A stretch of 64,000 bases of DNA, taken from contig NZ_JAAVJL010000001.1 of assembly GCF_012863495.1 (NCBI RefSeq), positions 3,219,501-3,283,500 of the forward strand, given 5' to 3'. This DNA comes from Pseudanabaena yagii GIHE-NHR1 (GTDB taxonomy: Bacteria; Cyanobacteriota; Cyanobacteriia; Pseudanabaenales; Pseudanabaenaceae). This document shows, in pieces, positions 33,059 through 41,209 of this stretch. Below the pieces are notes generated by a model. It was not told the DNA's origin, made no database searches, and was given only the letters and a program-made list of their open reading frames with translations. How positions within the stretch are numbered: position 1 is the first letter of the stretch; each line of letters starts with the position of its first letter. A program made the translations under genes and the position numbers.

Positions 33059-33109
33059 ATAAAGAACCAGATTTTTTGTGGTGAAGTCACAAAAAATCTG
33101 GTTCTTTAT
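33059..33109. promoter_or_regulatory. Perfect hairpin upstream of maf-menD
   Basis: 22-bp perfect stem (ATAAAGAACCAGATTTTTTG-like arms) with a 7-nt loop GTGAAGT, ending 21 bp before the maf start. Either a dispersed hairpin or a leader structure of the maf-menD transcript. The T-rich end could also terminate transcription coming from upstream. Confidence 0.5.
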
Positions 33110-33130
33110 TAATCAGAATAATTGTGTTGT

Positions 33131-33757
33131 ATGTCGCATCCTGTTTTCGTCCTTGCCTCAGCCTCTCCAACCCGCAAAAAAATCCTTGAGAATGCAGGGA
33201 TTACACCGATTGTTCGGGTCAGTTACTTTGATGAAGATGCGATTCAGGTTAGTGATCCCACTTCTTTAGTGTTAACCCTTGCTCAGTGTAAAGCAAAAGC
33301 AATTCTGTCTGATTTAACGCAGGAGCTAGGTGGACAAAATGCTCTCGTGATGGGATGTGATTCCATTATGTATCTCAATGGCATGATTTATGGAAAGCCT
33401 GACACTAAGGAAATTGCGATCGCCACATGGCAAAAGATGCGTGGTAACTATTGCGAACTCTATACAGGACATTGTTTGATTGATATCCAAAATCAACGGA
33501 CAGTCATGCGTCATGGTGTCACAAAAGTATATTTTTCTGAGGCAACGGATGCAGAAATTGAAAGCTATGTCGCTTCAGGAGAACCTCTCTGCTGTGCTGG
33601 TTGCTTTACATTAGAGAAGCTCGGCGGATTACTAATTGATAAGATCGAAGGCTGCCATACTAATGTTTTAGGATTGAGTTTGCCAATCCTGCGACAAATG
33701 CTCACAGAACTTGGCTACAGCATCCAATTTAGTGCCAATGGAACTACGATCAAATGA
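33131..33757 (+). CDS. Maf-family nucleotide pyrophosphatase
   Basis: A 208-aa Maf/HAM1-like house-cleaning pyrophosphatase that hydrolyses non-canonical NTPs to NMPs. The start VFVLASASPTRKKILENAGI is the family signature (S-x-S-x-x-R), with GCDSIMYLNGMIYGKP and the glycine-rich C-terminal region GGLLIDKIEGCHTNVLGL. Start ATG 33131. Its stop overlaps the menD ATG by 4 bp (ATGA), so both are co-translated, although no pathway link is known. Confidence 0.9.
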   Translation: MSHPVFVLASASPTRKKILENAGITPIVRVSYFDEDAIQVSDPTSLVLTLAQCKAKAILSDLTQELGGQNALVMGCDSIMYLNGMIYGKPDTKEIAIATWQKMRGNYCELYTGHCLIDIQNQRTVMRHGVTKVYFSEATDAEIESYVASGEPLCCAGCFTLEKLGGLLIDKIEGCHTNVLGLSLPILRQMLTELGYSIQFSANGTTIK

Positions 33758-35556
33758 ATACCGCCAATCGCAATACTCTCTGGGCAAGCATTGTTGCTGA
33801 AGAACTCTATCGCTCTGGTGTGCGTACCGTTTGTATTTCCCCCGGTTCACGCTCAACTCCCCTTGTGATCGCTTTTGCGGAACTACGCGATCGCTATCCA
33901 GACTTCCAGATTTTGGTACATATTGATGAGCGTTCTAGCAGCTTTTTCGCCCTTGGAGTTGCGAAGGTGCAAATGGCTCCTGTGGCGCTGCTTTGCACTT
34001 CAGGAACTGCCGCTGCCAATTATTATCCTGCGATTATCGAAGCCTATTATAGTCGAATTCCCTTGATCGTCTTGACCGCCGATCGCCCACCAGAGATGCG
34101 TGATTGTGGCTCAGGTCAAACGATCGATCAGATCAATATTTATGGAAAACATGTGCGCTACTTCTTTGAAGTGGGAACTCCCGAAATCATTGGATTCCGA
34201 CTGCGCTACTTGCGATCGCTTATCAGTCGCACGGTCAGTATTGCTGTCGGTAAAGGGGATACACCCGCAGGAGCAGTACATCTCAACTTTCCCTTTGCTG
34301 ACCCCATGCCACCGCTTCCCGTTCCCACGGATGTGCCAGAGGACTTAGCGCTCAGTAGTCCAGAGGCAATGTTTGGCAATCCATCGGGAGGAGCCTATAG
34401 TCAAATCTTGGCAGGAATGCGATCTCTAGATACGAATGCGATCGCCGCCATTGCGAATCAAATCATCAGCCATCCCAAAGGTGTGATTGTCGTCGGGGTC
34501 TACGATGCACCACCTAATTTTTTAACCTCAGTCCAGAGATTAGCCAGAGCCACAGGCTATCCATTACTGATTGAAGCTACAGGGGCGCATCGTCGGGGGG
34601 AGATTGGTCATTATGACAGCTTTTTGCGATCGCCCAACTTCTGTAAAACCCATGCTCCCGAAATCATAATTCGGTTTGGGGCAATGCCCACCTCCAAGAG
34701 CTATATGCTATGGCTGGAGCGACATATTGGTTGTCAGCAAATTGTTGTTGGTAGTACCAATAGCGATCCTACCCACGGCATCACACAGGCTCTAAATGTC
34801 TATCCCGTCAGTTTTTGTGACCAGTTAGCCAATTATTTAGAGAACTATGCTCAACCTGTGTGGCAAGATAAGCAATGGCGATTAGATTTTGAACTAGCCG
34901 AAAGTATTGCTGAGCATACGATTACGGAATCGCTCACAAAAATTGATGAATTATTCGATGGTAAGGTCTATGCAGAGCTAGCTCAAATTCTTCCTGCGGA
35001 TAGTTATATCTATGTGGCTAGCAGTACGCCCATTCGTGATTTAGATACATTTTTTCATAGTGATCGCCCAATTACGGTTCTCTCAAATCGTGGTGCAAAT
35101 GGCATTGATGGAACTATATCGAGTGCGTTGGGTGCAGCATGGGGATGCGATCACCCAATGGTGCTCATTTGTGGTGATCTAGCCTTCTATCATGATTTGA
35201 ATGGCTTACTTGCCACCAAAAAATACAATATCTCACTCACAATTATTCTCTTAAATAATGATGGCGGCGGAATCTTTAATCTCTTACCAATTTCCAAATT
35301 TGAGAATACATTCGAGGAATTTTTCGGTACAGCCCATAATCTCGATTTTGCGCCAATTATTCAGGCTTATGACTGTGAACATATCCTCATTCAGGATTGG
35401 CAGCATTTCCACACAGCACTAACGAGTTCTCTAGAAACTAAAGGCACTCAAGTCCTAGAAATCAAAAGTGATCGCCAACGCAATAAAGAGCTACATTTCT
35501 CTATTTGGAATCAGGTAATTGAAAACTGCGATCGGCATTTTCCCGAAGGAAGCTGA
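33754..35556 (+). CDS. menD: SEPHCHC synthase (MenD)
   Basis: Thiamin-diphosphate enzyme joining isochorismate and 2-oxoglutarate to SEPHCHC, the second step of phylloquinone synthesis. The 600-aa protein has the N-terminal pyrimidine-binding domain (CISPGSRSTPL, HIDERSSSFFALG, CTSGTAAANYYPA), a middle domain and the C-terminal TPP motif GDLAFYHDLNG followed by NNDGGGIF. Overlap with maf by ATGA indicates coupling. MenH, the next enzyme, is at 15.2 kb. Confidence 0.95.
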   Translation: MNTANRNTLWASIVAEELYRSGVRTVCISPGSRSTPLVIAFAELRDRYPDFQILVHIDERSSSFFALGVAKVQMAPVALLCTSGTAAANYYPAIIEAYYSRIPLIVLTADRPPEMRDCGSGQTIDQINIYGKHVRYFFEVGTPEIIGFRLRYLRSLISRTVSIAVGKGDTPAGAVHLNFPFADPMPPLPVPTDVPEDLALSSPEAMFGNPSGGAYSQILAGMRSLDTNAIAAIANQIISHPKGVIVVGVYDAPPNFLTSVQRLARATGYPLLIEATGAHRRGEIGHYDSFLRSPNFCKTHAPEIIIRFGAMPTSKSYMLWLERHIGCQQIVVGSTNSDPTHGITQALNVYPVSFCDQLANYLENYAQPVWQDKQWRLDFELAESIAEHTITESLTKIDELFDGKVYAELAQILPADSYIYVASSTPIRDLDTFFHSDRPITVLSNRGANGIDGTISSALGAAWGCDHPMVLICGDLAFYHDLNGLLATKKYNISLTIILLNNDGGGIFNLLPISKFENTFEEFFGTAHNLDFAPIIQAYDCEHILIQDWQHFHTALTSSLETKGTQVLEIKSDRQRNKELHFSIWNQVIENCDRHFPEGS

Positions 35557-35571
35557 GGGGCATAGGGATTT

Positions 35572-35678
35572 GCGATTAATTAAAGTAACTACGGCTTCGA
35601 CTTCGCTCAGCCAACGTTGGCTGAGCGAAGTCGAAGCCATACAAACTCGGTGATACTTTTTTCTCGTCAAGTTCCATA
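35572..35678. mobile_element. MITE with GGGA-TTGC ends, diverged copy
   Basis: Element 35575-35675, inverted relative to the 14.3 and 36.9 kb copies. It starts GGGATTTGCGATTAATTAAAG, carries the hairpin GGCTTCGACTTCGCTCAGCC with its partner GGCTGAGCGAAGTCGAAGCC, and ends TCGTCAAGTTCC. ATA flanks both ends (35572-35574, 35676-35678). The right half is heavily diverged, so this is an older insertion. The spacer to 35864 further holds a hairpin and the ribosome binding site of the DAHP synthase gene. Confidence 0.7.
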
Positions 35679-35684
35679 CAGGAA

Positions 35685-35739
35685 AATCAGGAACTTTTAT
35701 GTAGCGTGGCTTTGCCACACTAAACAAAAGTTCCTGATT
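35685..35739. repeat. Imperfect 26-bp hairpin
   Basis: AATCAGGAACTTTTATGTAG and GTGGC-TTT-GCCAC core with a matching right arm; three mismatches in 26 pairs. Same general design (TTT loop, long stem) as the other dispersed hairpins. Confidence 0.6.
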
Positions 35740-35864
35740 AAATCGTAGAAACCTAATGATCAAGTCCATAAACTTGAATCTACCTAGAGGAACATGAGAA
35801 ATCCCATCTCTATCAATGCTTAATGTATAAAATAGCAATAGCATATAAATAAAGGAGACTAGCC

Positions 35865-36899
35865 GTGATCGTAGTAACCAAGATTGGGACACCCGCAGAG
35901 GAAGTTGCGCGGATCTGCGATGAACTATCTAGTTGGGGGTTGTCACCAGAAAAAATTGTTGGAAAGCATAAAGTTGTTTTAGGGTTAGTGGGTGAAACCG
36001 CCGACCTTGATCGCCATCGCATCGAAGAATTAAGCCCTTGGATAGAGACAGTGTTGCGAGTAGAACGTCCGTTTAAACGCGCTAGTCGCGAATATCGCCA
36101 GAATGAATCAAGCGTGGTGATCGTACCTACACCAAATGGTGATGTAGCGATCGGCGAGAATTGTCCCTTAGCCGTTGTCGCAGGTCCCTGCTCCGTTGAG
36201 AATGAAGAAATGATCGTCGAAACAGCAATGCGGGTCAAGGCTTCGGGTGCACAGTTCTTGAGAGGTGGAGCCTATAAGCCACGTACTTCTCCCTATGCTT
36301 TTCAGGGCCATGGTGAGAGCGCTCTATCCCTTTTGGCGGCGGCAAGGGATGCTAGTGGTTTAGGGATTATTACGGAAGTAATGGATACTGCTGATATTGA
36401 GAAGATTGCCGAAGTTGCTGATGTTCTGCAAATTGGTGCAAGAAATATGCAGAATTTCTCCTTATTAAAGCAGGTGGGTAAACAGAATAAACCAATTTTG
36501 CTCAAACGGGGCTTGGCAGCAACAATTGACGATTGGCTGATGGCAGCGGAATATATCCTCGCTGAAGGGAATCCCAATGTTATTCTTTGCGAACGCGGAA
36601 TTAGAACTTTCGATCGCGAATATACACGCAACACTTTAGACTTAGCGGCAATTCCTGTATTGCGTAAGTTAACCCATTTACCGATCATGATCGATCCTAG
36701 TCATGGTACTGGCTGGTCGGATTATGTGCCATCCATGAGTCTCGCCTCGATCGCTGCGGGTGTAGATTCCCTGATGATCGAAGTTCATCCCAATCCCAAG
36801 AAGGCTCTATCCGATGGGCCACAGTCCCTGACTTTTGATGCTTTTGATAAGTTAATGGTTCAAGTTAATCGCATGGCTCAAGTAATGGGAAAAGCATAA
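35865..36899 (+). CDS. aroF: 3-deoxy-7-phosphoheptulonate synthase, type I-beta
   Basis: First enzyme of the shikimate pathway, condensing PEP and erythrose 4-phosphate to DAHP. The 344-aa protein has an N-terminal ferredoxin-like/ACT-type domain (residues 1-70, MIVVTKIGTPAEEV) followed by the barrel with AGPCSVEN, GAYKPRTSPYAFQGHGE, LLKRGLAATIDDW and DPSHGTGWSDYV. This architecture is the AroA-I-beta/KDO8P-synthase-like class. The start is GTG 35865, supported by AAAGGAG 8 nt upstream. Chorismate made through this pathway also feeds phylloquinone synthesis (menD upstream), a loose functional link. Confidence 0.95.
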   Translation: MIVVTKIGTPAEEVARICDELSSWGLSPEKIVGKHKVVLGLVGETADLDRHRIEELSPWIETVLRVERPFKRASREYRQNESSVVIVPTPNGDVAIGENCPLAVVAGPCSVENEEMIVETAMRVKASGAQFLRGGAYKPRTSPYAFQGHGESALSLLAAARDASGLGIITEVMDTADIEKIAEVADVLQIGARNMQNFSLLKQVGKQNKPILLKRGLAATIDDWLMAAEYILAEGNPNVILCERGIRTFDREYTRNTLDLAAIPVLRKLTHLPIMIDPSHGTGWSDYVPSMSLASIAAGVDSLMIEVHPNPKKALSDGPQSLTFDAFDKLMVQVNRMAQVMGKA

Positions 36900-36922
36900 T
36901 CAAAAGAAGCTCCTTAGAAGCA

Positions 36923-37040
36923 TAAGGCTCTTGCGGATAAAAAATGTCCCACTAAAGTGATCCAGCTTCGACTTCGCTCAGCTAACGTTGGCTGAGCAGA
37001 GTCGAAACGACAGGTACTTTAATTAATAGCAAGTCCCTAA
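36923..37040. mobile_element. MITE with GGG-TTGC ends, copy 3
   Basis: Element 36926-37037 (112 bp) begins GGCTCTTGCGGATAAAAAAT and ends AATAGCAAGTCCC. It is flanked by TAA on both sides (36923-36925, 37038-37040) and closely matches the 14.3-kb copy in the same orientation. It lies in the spacer between the DAHP synthase and thioesterase-like genes. Confidence 0.8.
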
Positions 37041-37064
37041 GGAGTTTCTTTTGTTGAAAAAACG

Positions 37065-37487
37065 ATGAATCAAGCTTTTATTTACGATCGCACGATTAAT
37101 TTTCGTGATACTGACGCTGCTGGAGTAGTTTACTTTGCGAATGGATTAGCCCTTTGCCATGAAGCCTATGAAGCATCACTAGCCGCTTCAGGAATAAATC
37201 TGAAATCTTTTTTTCGCGGCGAAGCGATCGCTTCGCCGATTACTCATGCGAGCATTGATTTTTTTAAGCCCATGTTTTGTGGCGATCGCGTCGCCATTTC
37301 TCTGACTGCTACTCAGCTAAGCGCTGAATCCTTTCAAATTGAATATCAGCTTTATTTTAATGGTGAAGAGGAGCGTCAAAAGGCGATCGCAAAGGCTCTA
37401 ACTAAACATACCTGTATTGACACCAGCACCAGAAAGCGGTGCAATCTTTCTGAAGAACTTTTGCAATGGATTAAACTTACGCAATGA
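37065..37487 (+). CDS. Hotdog-fold thioesterase, probable DHNA-CoA thioesterase
   Basis: A 140-aa 4HBT-type hotdog protein: RTINFRDTDAAGVVYFANGLALCHEAYEA with the catalytic Asp in DTDAAGVVY, and ASIDFFKPMFCGDRVAISL. In cyanobacteria this type (Slr0204-like) hydrolyses 1,4-dihydroxy-2-naphthoyl-CoA in phylloquinone synthesis. That fits the presence of menD and menH in the window. It overlaps the methyltransferase gene by 4 bp (ATGA). A general acyl-CoA thioesterase is the alternative. Confidence 0.78.
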   Translation: MNQAFIYDRTINFRDTDAAGVVYFANGLALCHEAYEASLAASGINLKSFFRGEAIASPITHASIDFFKPMFCGDRVAISLTATQLSAESFQIEYQLYFNGEEERQKAIAKALTKHTCIDTSTRKRCNLSEELLQWIKLTQ

Positions 37488-38113
37488 CGACGATTTTACG
37501 TGACTGGAGTTATCGCTATCAATGGTTTTATGACACTGTGTCCGCAATGGCAGCCTTGAGCGTTGGTGGTGAGGCTCGATTTCGGAAGCTATTCCTCAAA
37601 GATTTACAGGTTAATCCTGAAGCAAAAGTTCTCGATCTTTGCTGTGGAGCAGGACAGGCAACGCAGGAATTGGTCAAACATTTCAAGGATGTCACTGGTT
37701 TAGATGCCTCCCCGATCGCTATTAAACGCGCTAAGCAGAATGTCCCCCAAGCTCAATATGTCGAGGCTTTCGCTGAAAATATGCCCTTTAGCGATCGCAG
37801 TTTCGATCTGGTGATTACAAGTACGGCGCTGCATGAAATGGAATCTGAACAGTTACAGGAAATTATCCAAGAAGTGCAGCGAGTTTTAACTCCTGAGGGA
37901 CAATTCATCATCATTGATTTTCATCGCCCCACTAATCCTTTGTATTGGCTACCGATCGCCACTTTTTTGTGGCTATTTGAAACTGAAACCGCATGGCAAT
38001 TGCTCAAAACCGATCTGCATCAGATGTTAAATACATCGGGGCTGACAGTCGAGTCCCGCCAACTCTATGCTGGCGGGAGTTTGCAAGTTTTGCGATCGCG
38101 CAAAGTGTTTTAA
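37484..38113 (+). CDS. Class I SAM-dependent methyltransferase, candidate for phylloquinone methylation
   Basis: A 209-aa Rossmann methyltransferase. Motif I is LDLCCGAGQATQEL, followed by TGLDASPIAIKRAK, an acidic AFAENMPFSDRSFDLV and IIDFHRPTNPLYW. The C terminus (GGSLQVLRSRK) is conserved-looking. It is translationally coupled to the DHNA-CoA-thioesterase-like gene, so demethylphylloquinone methyltransferase (MenG) is a sensible hypothesis; sequence alone does not prove the substrate, so no symbol is given. A terminator follows. Confidence 0.75.
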   Translation: MTTILRDWSYRYQWFYDTVSAMAALSVGGEARFRKLFLKDLQVNPEAKVLDLCCGAGQATQELVKHFKDVTGLDASPIAIKRAKQNVPQAQYVEAFAENMPFSDRSFDLVITSTALHEMESEQLQEIIQEVQRVLTPEGQFIIIDFHRPTNPLYWLPIATFLWLFETETAWQLLKTDLHQMLNTSGLTVESRQLYAGGSLQVLRSRKVF

Positions 38114-38133
38114 ATCAATTGTTAGCACGTTGC

Positions 38134-38171
38134 GCTAAATAAAAAAGGGCTGAAGCCCTTTTTTATTTAGC
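38134..38171. terminator. Terminator after the methyltransferase gene
   Basis: Perfect 18-bp stem (GCTAAATAAAAAAGGGCT and complement) around GA with a T tract, 20 bp past the stop codon. Confidence 0.8.
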
Positions 38172-38245
38172 AAAAATTAGAGTTATGGTATAAACTATGA
38201 AACGATTATGAAAAGCTGCAACATTGCTTAATAAGCAACCAACAA

Positions 38246-38611
38246 ATGATGTCACTAAAATCTGAACCTAGACCTGAGACTCTAGCTGCAAGCCAATTGC
38301 CATCTGTATCACAAACCAAAAATCAGATCAAAGCAGAGCATTGGCAAATTGCTATTACTACCTTTATCACAGTTTTTTTAGCAGAAATTGGTGACAAAAC
38401 GCAGCTAACAACCTTGATGATTGCAGCCCAATCTCATCAACCTTGGATTGTCTTTGCAGGAGCAGCGATCGCTTTAGTCTCAACCAGTTTATTAGGCGTA
38501 CTTGCTGGCAAATGGCTTGCCAAAACCTTTTCACCAAAATTGTTGAATACCCTAGCAGGATTAAGTTTTCTGATTCTTTCGATTAGTTTATTGTGGGATG
38601 CCATCCTCTAG
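38246..38611 (+). CDS. Half-size GDT1/TMEM165 (UPF0016) membrane protein 1
   Basis: A 121-aa protein with a ~35-residue soluble N terminus and three predicted helices. It carries one copy of the family motif E-x-G-D-K-T (FLAEIGDKTQLTTL, near residue 50). Full-length GDT1 family cation exchangers (Mn2+/Ca2+ for H+) have two such motifs in six or seven helices, so this is half a transporter that must pair. The gene for the other half lies 142 bp downstream. Half-size pairs in Synechocystis have been described as hemi manganese exchangers; equivalence here is inferred. Confidence 0.85.
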   Translation: MMSLKSEPRPETLAASQLPSVSQTKNQIKAEHWQIAITTFITVFLAEIGDKTQLTTLMIAAQSHQPWIVFAGAAIALVSTSLLGVLAGKWLAKTFSPKLLNTLAGLSFLILSISLLWDAIL

Positions 38612-38651
38612 ATAGCGCAACCATGTTTCTCCTCAAGCATCAAGATAAATA

Positions 38652-38690
38652 GGTAAGGATGGGCGGCGCGAAACGCCGCTCATCCTTACC
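38652..38690. terminator. Hairpin between the two half-GDT1 genes
   Basis: 17-nt arms (GGTAAGGATGGGCGGCG and near-complement, one G-T) around CGAAA. If it terminates transcription it would separate the two half-transporter genes; no T tract follows, so it may be a repeat instead. Confidence 0.5.
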
Positions 38691-38753
38691 ACACACAATA
38701 AATCCTTTCCTTTTTAGGACTACCAAAAATTCTCTAGTGATTATTTTAAAGAT

Positions 38754-39035
38754 ATGGACTGGCAATTATTATTTCTGAGTTTCGGGACAATTTTTTTATC
38801 CGAGCTAGGTGACAAAAGCCAATTAGCAACGATGAGCTTAAGTGGTAGCTCCACAGCCCCCAGATATGTATTTATCGGTTCAGCAGCAGCATTATTACTC
38901 GCCAGTGCCGTTGGCGTGTTTCTCGGTGATAGTATCTCTGTATTTTTGCCAACCAAGTTACTTAAGGCGATCGCCGCAGGTTTATTTGCGATTATGGCAA
39001 TGCGTCTATTTATGAGTGATGGTAGCGAAGAATAG
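38754..39035 (+). CDS. Half-size GDT1/TMEM165 (UPF0016) membrane protein 2
   Basis: A 93-aa three-helix protein with the single motif FLSELGDKSQLATM near residue 17. It is the partner half of the upstream gene. The two differ in motif residues (EIGDKT versus ELGDKS), as expected for a heteromer built like an intact GDT1 protein. Probable role: Mn2+ export from the cytosol to the periplasm or thylakoid lumen, of interest for photosystem II assembly. Confidence 0.85.
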   Translation: MDWQLLFLSFGTIFLSELGDKSQLATMSLSGSSTAPRYVFIGSAAALLLASAVGVFLGDSISVFLPTKLLKAIAAGLFAIMAMRLFMSDGSEE

Positions 39036-39066
39036 CTGTTTAAAATAGCAAAGCCATTTTGAACAA

Positions 39067-40650
39067 CTAGGGCTGATAGTCTCCTCCAGAACCATATTCC
39101 CAAGCTTCGATTTGGCGCTGTAGTTGATATTGCTGTTCGGGTAATAGATTAGCGATCGCTGGCTCAACTTGTTGACTGACCTGATTCAAGAAACTATAGG
39201 CTCCCAAACTAAGATAATGTTTCAGCCAGTCTATTAAAGTGACAATACCAACCTGCTGCATAATTTTAAGAACGAGTACTGGGTCAGCAATGGACATGGC
39301 AAGCATTGTCTGTGCTAATGGCACAAACTGCACGACATCTTGCAAAAATGGATAGAGCACCCGATCGCCTAATTTCTCCATCGCCATAAATGTGACTCCT
39401 AGCAAGTAATTAATGCGATCTCTTTCAATAGATTGATTAACAGCAACACTCATTGATTTTTGGAATAGCCAAGTAACTGAGAGGTTTGGTTGATAGGGTT
39501 GCAGTGATCGCAAATCCGATTGTGATAGCCAATCACCATGCAATGCAGCATTAAGCCCATCGGTTAAGCGTGACAAGTGACGCACCATAGAACCAAATCC
39601 ACCAAAACTAAGTGGTGACTGCATTCCTGAACTATCGCCAACTTGTAAAATCCGATCCCAAGGAGTTTGCAGAGGATTATTTTTATAGGAAGGAAAAAAG
39701 CCAAAGAGAACACGCTCAAATTGAAGTTGCTGAAGTTCGATTTCTTGATATTTAGGCAGCCAAAATAGATAGTCTTCCATCAACTGAGTAAAACTAGGAC
39801 GTTGTGGATCAGCATCAACGTAGGTAAACATATAGGTAGTTCGCCCCTCCCTAGCAGGAAAAGCTTCCCAAAAATACTGGCATTGATTTTGAATGGGAGT
39901 AAAGCTATAAATCAAGTCACCATAGGACTTTTCAGGCATTCCTTTAGCACAACTTCCTACCACCATACAGACACCATCAGGTTTGATATTGCCATATAAC
40001 TGCGATCGCGCTTGCTTCGCAATTGGTGAGAAATGACCCATTACATCTAGCAATAATCGCCCTGTAATCCTTTCTATGATGGCATGATCACGTTTAGGAA
40101 TGATTTCTACGGATATCCCGTCAGGATGAGTGCTAGCACCTTGAAATGCAGTTTGCTCGAATAATTTACCACCAGCATCGAGAAATTTTTGTTTGAGAAC
40201 CTCTAACAAATAGACAGGATCAACTCCAATATTGAGGATATCTCGCACCCATAAATCCTTACCACCCTGAAAACCAACTCTAGCAGGGTTATAGATAGTC
40301 GAGATCGCTTGTTCTAGTTCTTTTTCCGTCAGCAAATCTAGTTCCAGAAAAGCATTTAGCTCTTTACGAGAAATATTCCATTCCTGTACCCTACCCTGCA
40401 ATATTCCCTGCTCAATAATTGCCACATTCCATCCCCGTCGCTGTAACGCAGATGCAATAAATATTCCCAATGTCCCCCCGCCAACAATGACATCAAAATC
40501 TTTATCTTTAAGTTTCTCTTGGGAAGTATCAACTACTTGGGGAATTGGTTGATTAAACTGTCGATAGTTAAACCAAAAGCTGTCCATCCGCTCTAGTTGC
40601 GCTGGGATTTCTAAAGGCATTTGCGATCGCACAGTTTCAAATAAAGACAT
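39067..40650 (-). CDS. CruA/CruP-type lycopene cyclase family flavoprotein
   Basis: A 527-aa FAD-dependent protein. The dinucleotide motif DVIVGGGTLGIFIASAL and EQG begin near residue 53; GRLLLDVMGHFSPIAKQAR, YFWEAFPAREGRTTYMFTY, and GDSSGMQSPLSFGGFGSMVRHL follow, all typical of the CruA/CruP lycopene cyclase group. Length fits CruP more than CruA. CruP has weak or no cyclase activity and is linked to carotenoid protection, so the name is left open. The ATG at 40650 is supported by GGGAG 5 nt upstream, against a TTG 27 bp earlier. It is the last gene of a minus-strand operon behind a histidine kinase. Confidence 0.75.
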   Translation of the reverse strand: MSLFETVRSQMPLEIPAQLERMDSFWFNYRQFNQPIPQVVDTSQEKLKDKDFDVIVGGGTLGIFIASALQRRGWNVAIIEQGILQGRVQEWNISRKELNAFLELDLLTEKELEQAISTIYNPARVGFQGGKDLWVRDILNIGVDPVYLLEVLKQKFLDAGGKLFEQTAFQGASTHPDGISVEIIPKRDHAIIERITGRLLLDVMGHFSPIAKQARSQLYGNIKPDGVCMVVGSCAKGMPEKSYGDLIYSFTPIQNQCQYFWEAFPAREGRTTYMFTYVDADPQRPSFTQLMEDYLFWLPKYQEIELQQLQFERVLFGFFPSYKNNPLQTPWDRILQVGDSSGMQSPLSFGGFGSMVRHLSRLTDGLNAALHGDWLSQSDLRSLQPYQPNLSVTWLFQKSMSVAVNQSIERDRINYLLGVTFMAMEKLGDRVLYPFLQDVVQFVPLAQTMLAMSIADPVLVLKIMQQVGIVTLIDWLKHYLSLGAYSFLNQVSQQVEPAIANLLPEQQYQLQRQIEAWEYGSGGDYQP

Positions 40651-40692
40651 ATTGCTCCCAATTGTCAAAGTTGGCAAAGCTCCTACACCATA

Positions 40693-41208
40693 CTAACGCT
40701 GATATCGAGGATCACAATAGTCGCGTAACCATTTATTCGTGGCATCAGCGATCGCGGCATCACTTACATCCACAGGTGGAGCCTGTCCGATTCGCATAAA
40801 TGCCATTGCTAAACGCCATCCGTTAGAAGTAGGCACGACAAATAACCAATAAGCTCGTTGTGAAGTTTCAACTTTGCCCGTTTGCCTTTCCAGCATCGAG
40901 AGAAAAATCTGCTGCGGTAAGCGATCGCGTGATTGGTCTGGTGCAAGCGGCAAAGGCTCAAGCTCTGGCTGACTAATTGTCATCACTTCCCGCTTCAGTC
41001 TGAGGCGAATGTAGGTACGATTGAGATAGTCTGGCAAGTCCTTAGCCAAGGATTTACTTAAACTAGGGAAATCCGCAGGACAAACCCGATTATTGATATA
41101 GGTTTCCGCCTTGACCGCATTCGGCAGAACAGGACTATAAGCAAATATGGCGATCGCAGCGACCATTCGGAACAGATTCTGTGGCTGATTCACCCAAGTT
41201 TTGAGCAT
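40693..41208 (-). CDS. Exported protein of unknown function
   Basis: A 171-aa protein with a signal peptide (hydrophobic MVAAIAIFAYSPVLP, cleavage after NAVKA near residue 35) and no named domain. The mature part begins with YINNRVCPADFPSL and contains two Cys far apart (C~43 and C~166) that could form a disulfide in the periplasm. It starts one base after the kinase stop codon and lies 42 bp before the CruP-like gene, so all belong to one transcript. Probably conserved in cyanobacteria, but I cannot name the family. Confidence 0.7.
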   Translation of the reverse strand: MLKTWVNQPQNLFRMVAAIAIFAYSPVLPNAVKAETYINNRVCPADFPSLSKSLAKDLPDYLNRTYIRLRLKREVMTISQPELEPLPLAPDQSRDRLPQQIFLSMLERQTGKVETSQRAYWLFVVPTSNGWRLAMAFMRIGQAPPVDVSDAAIADATNKWLRDYCDPRYQR

Positions 41209-41209
41209 A

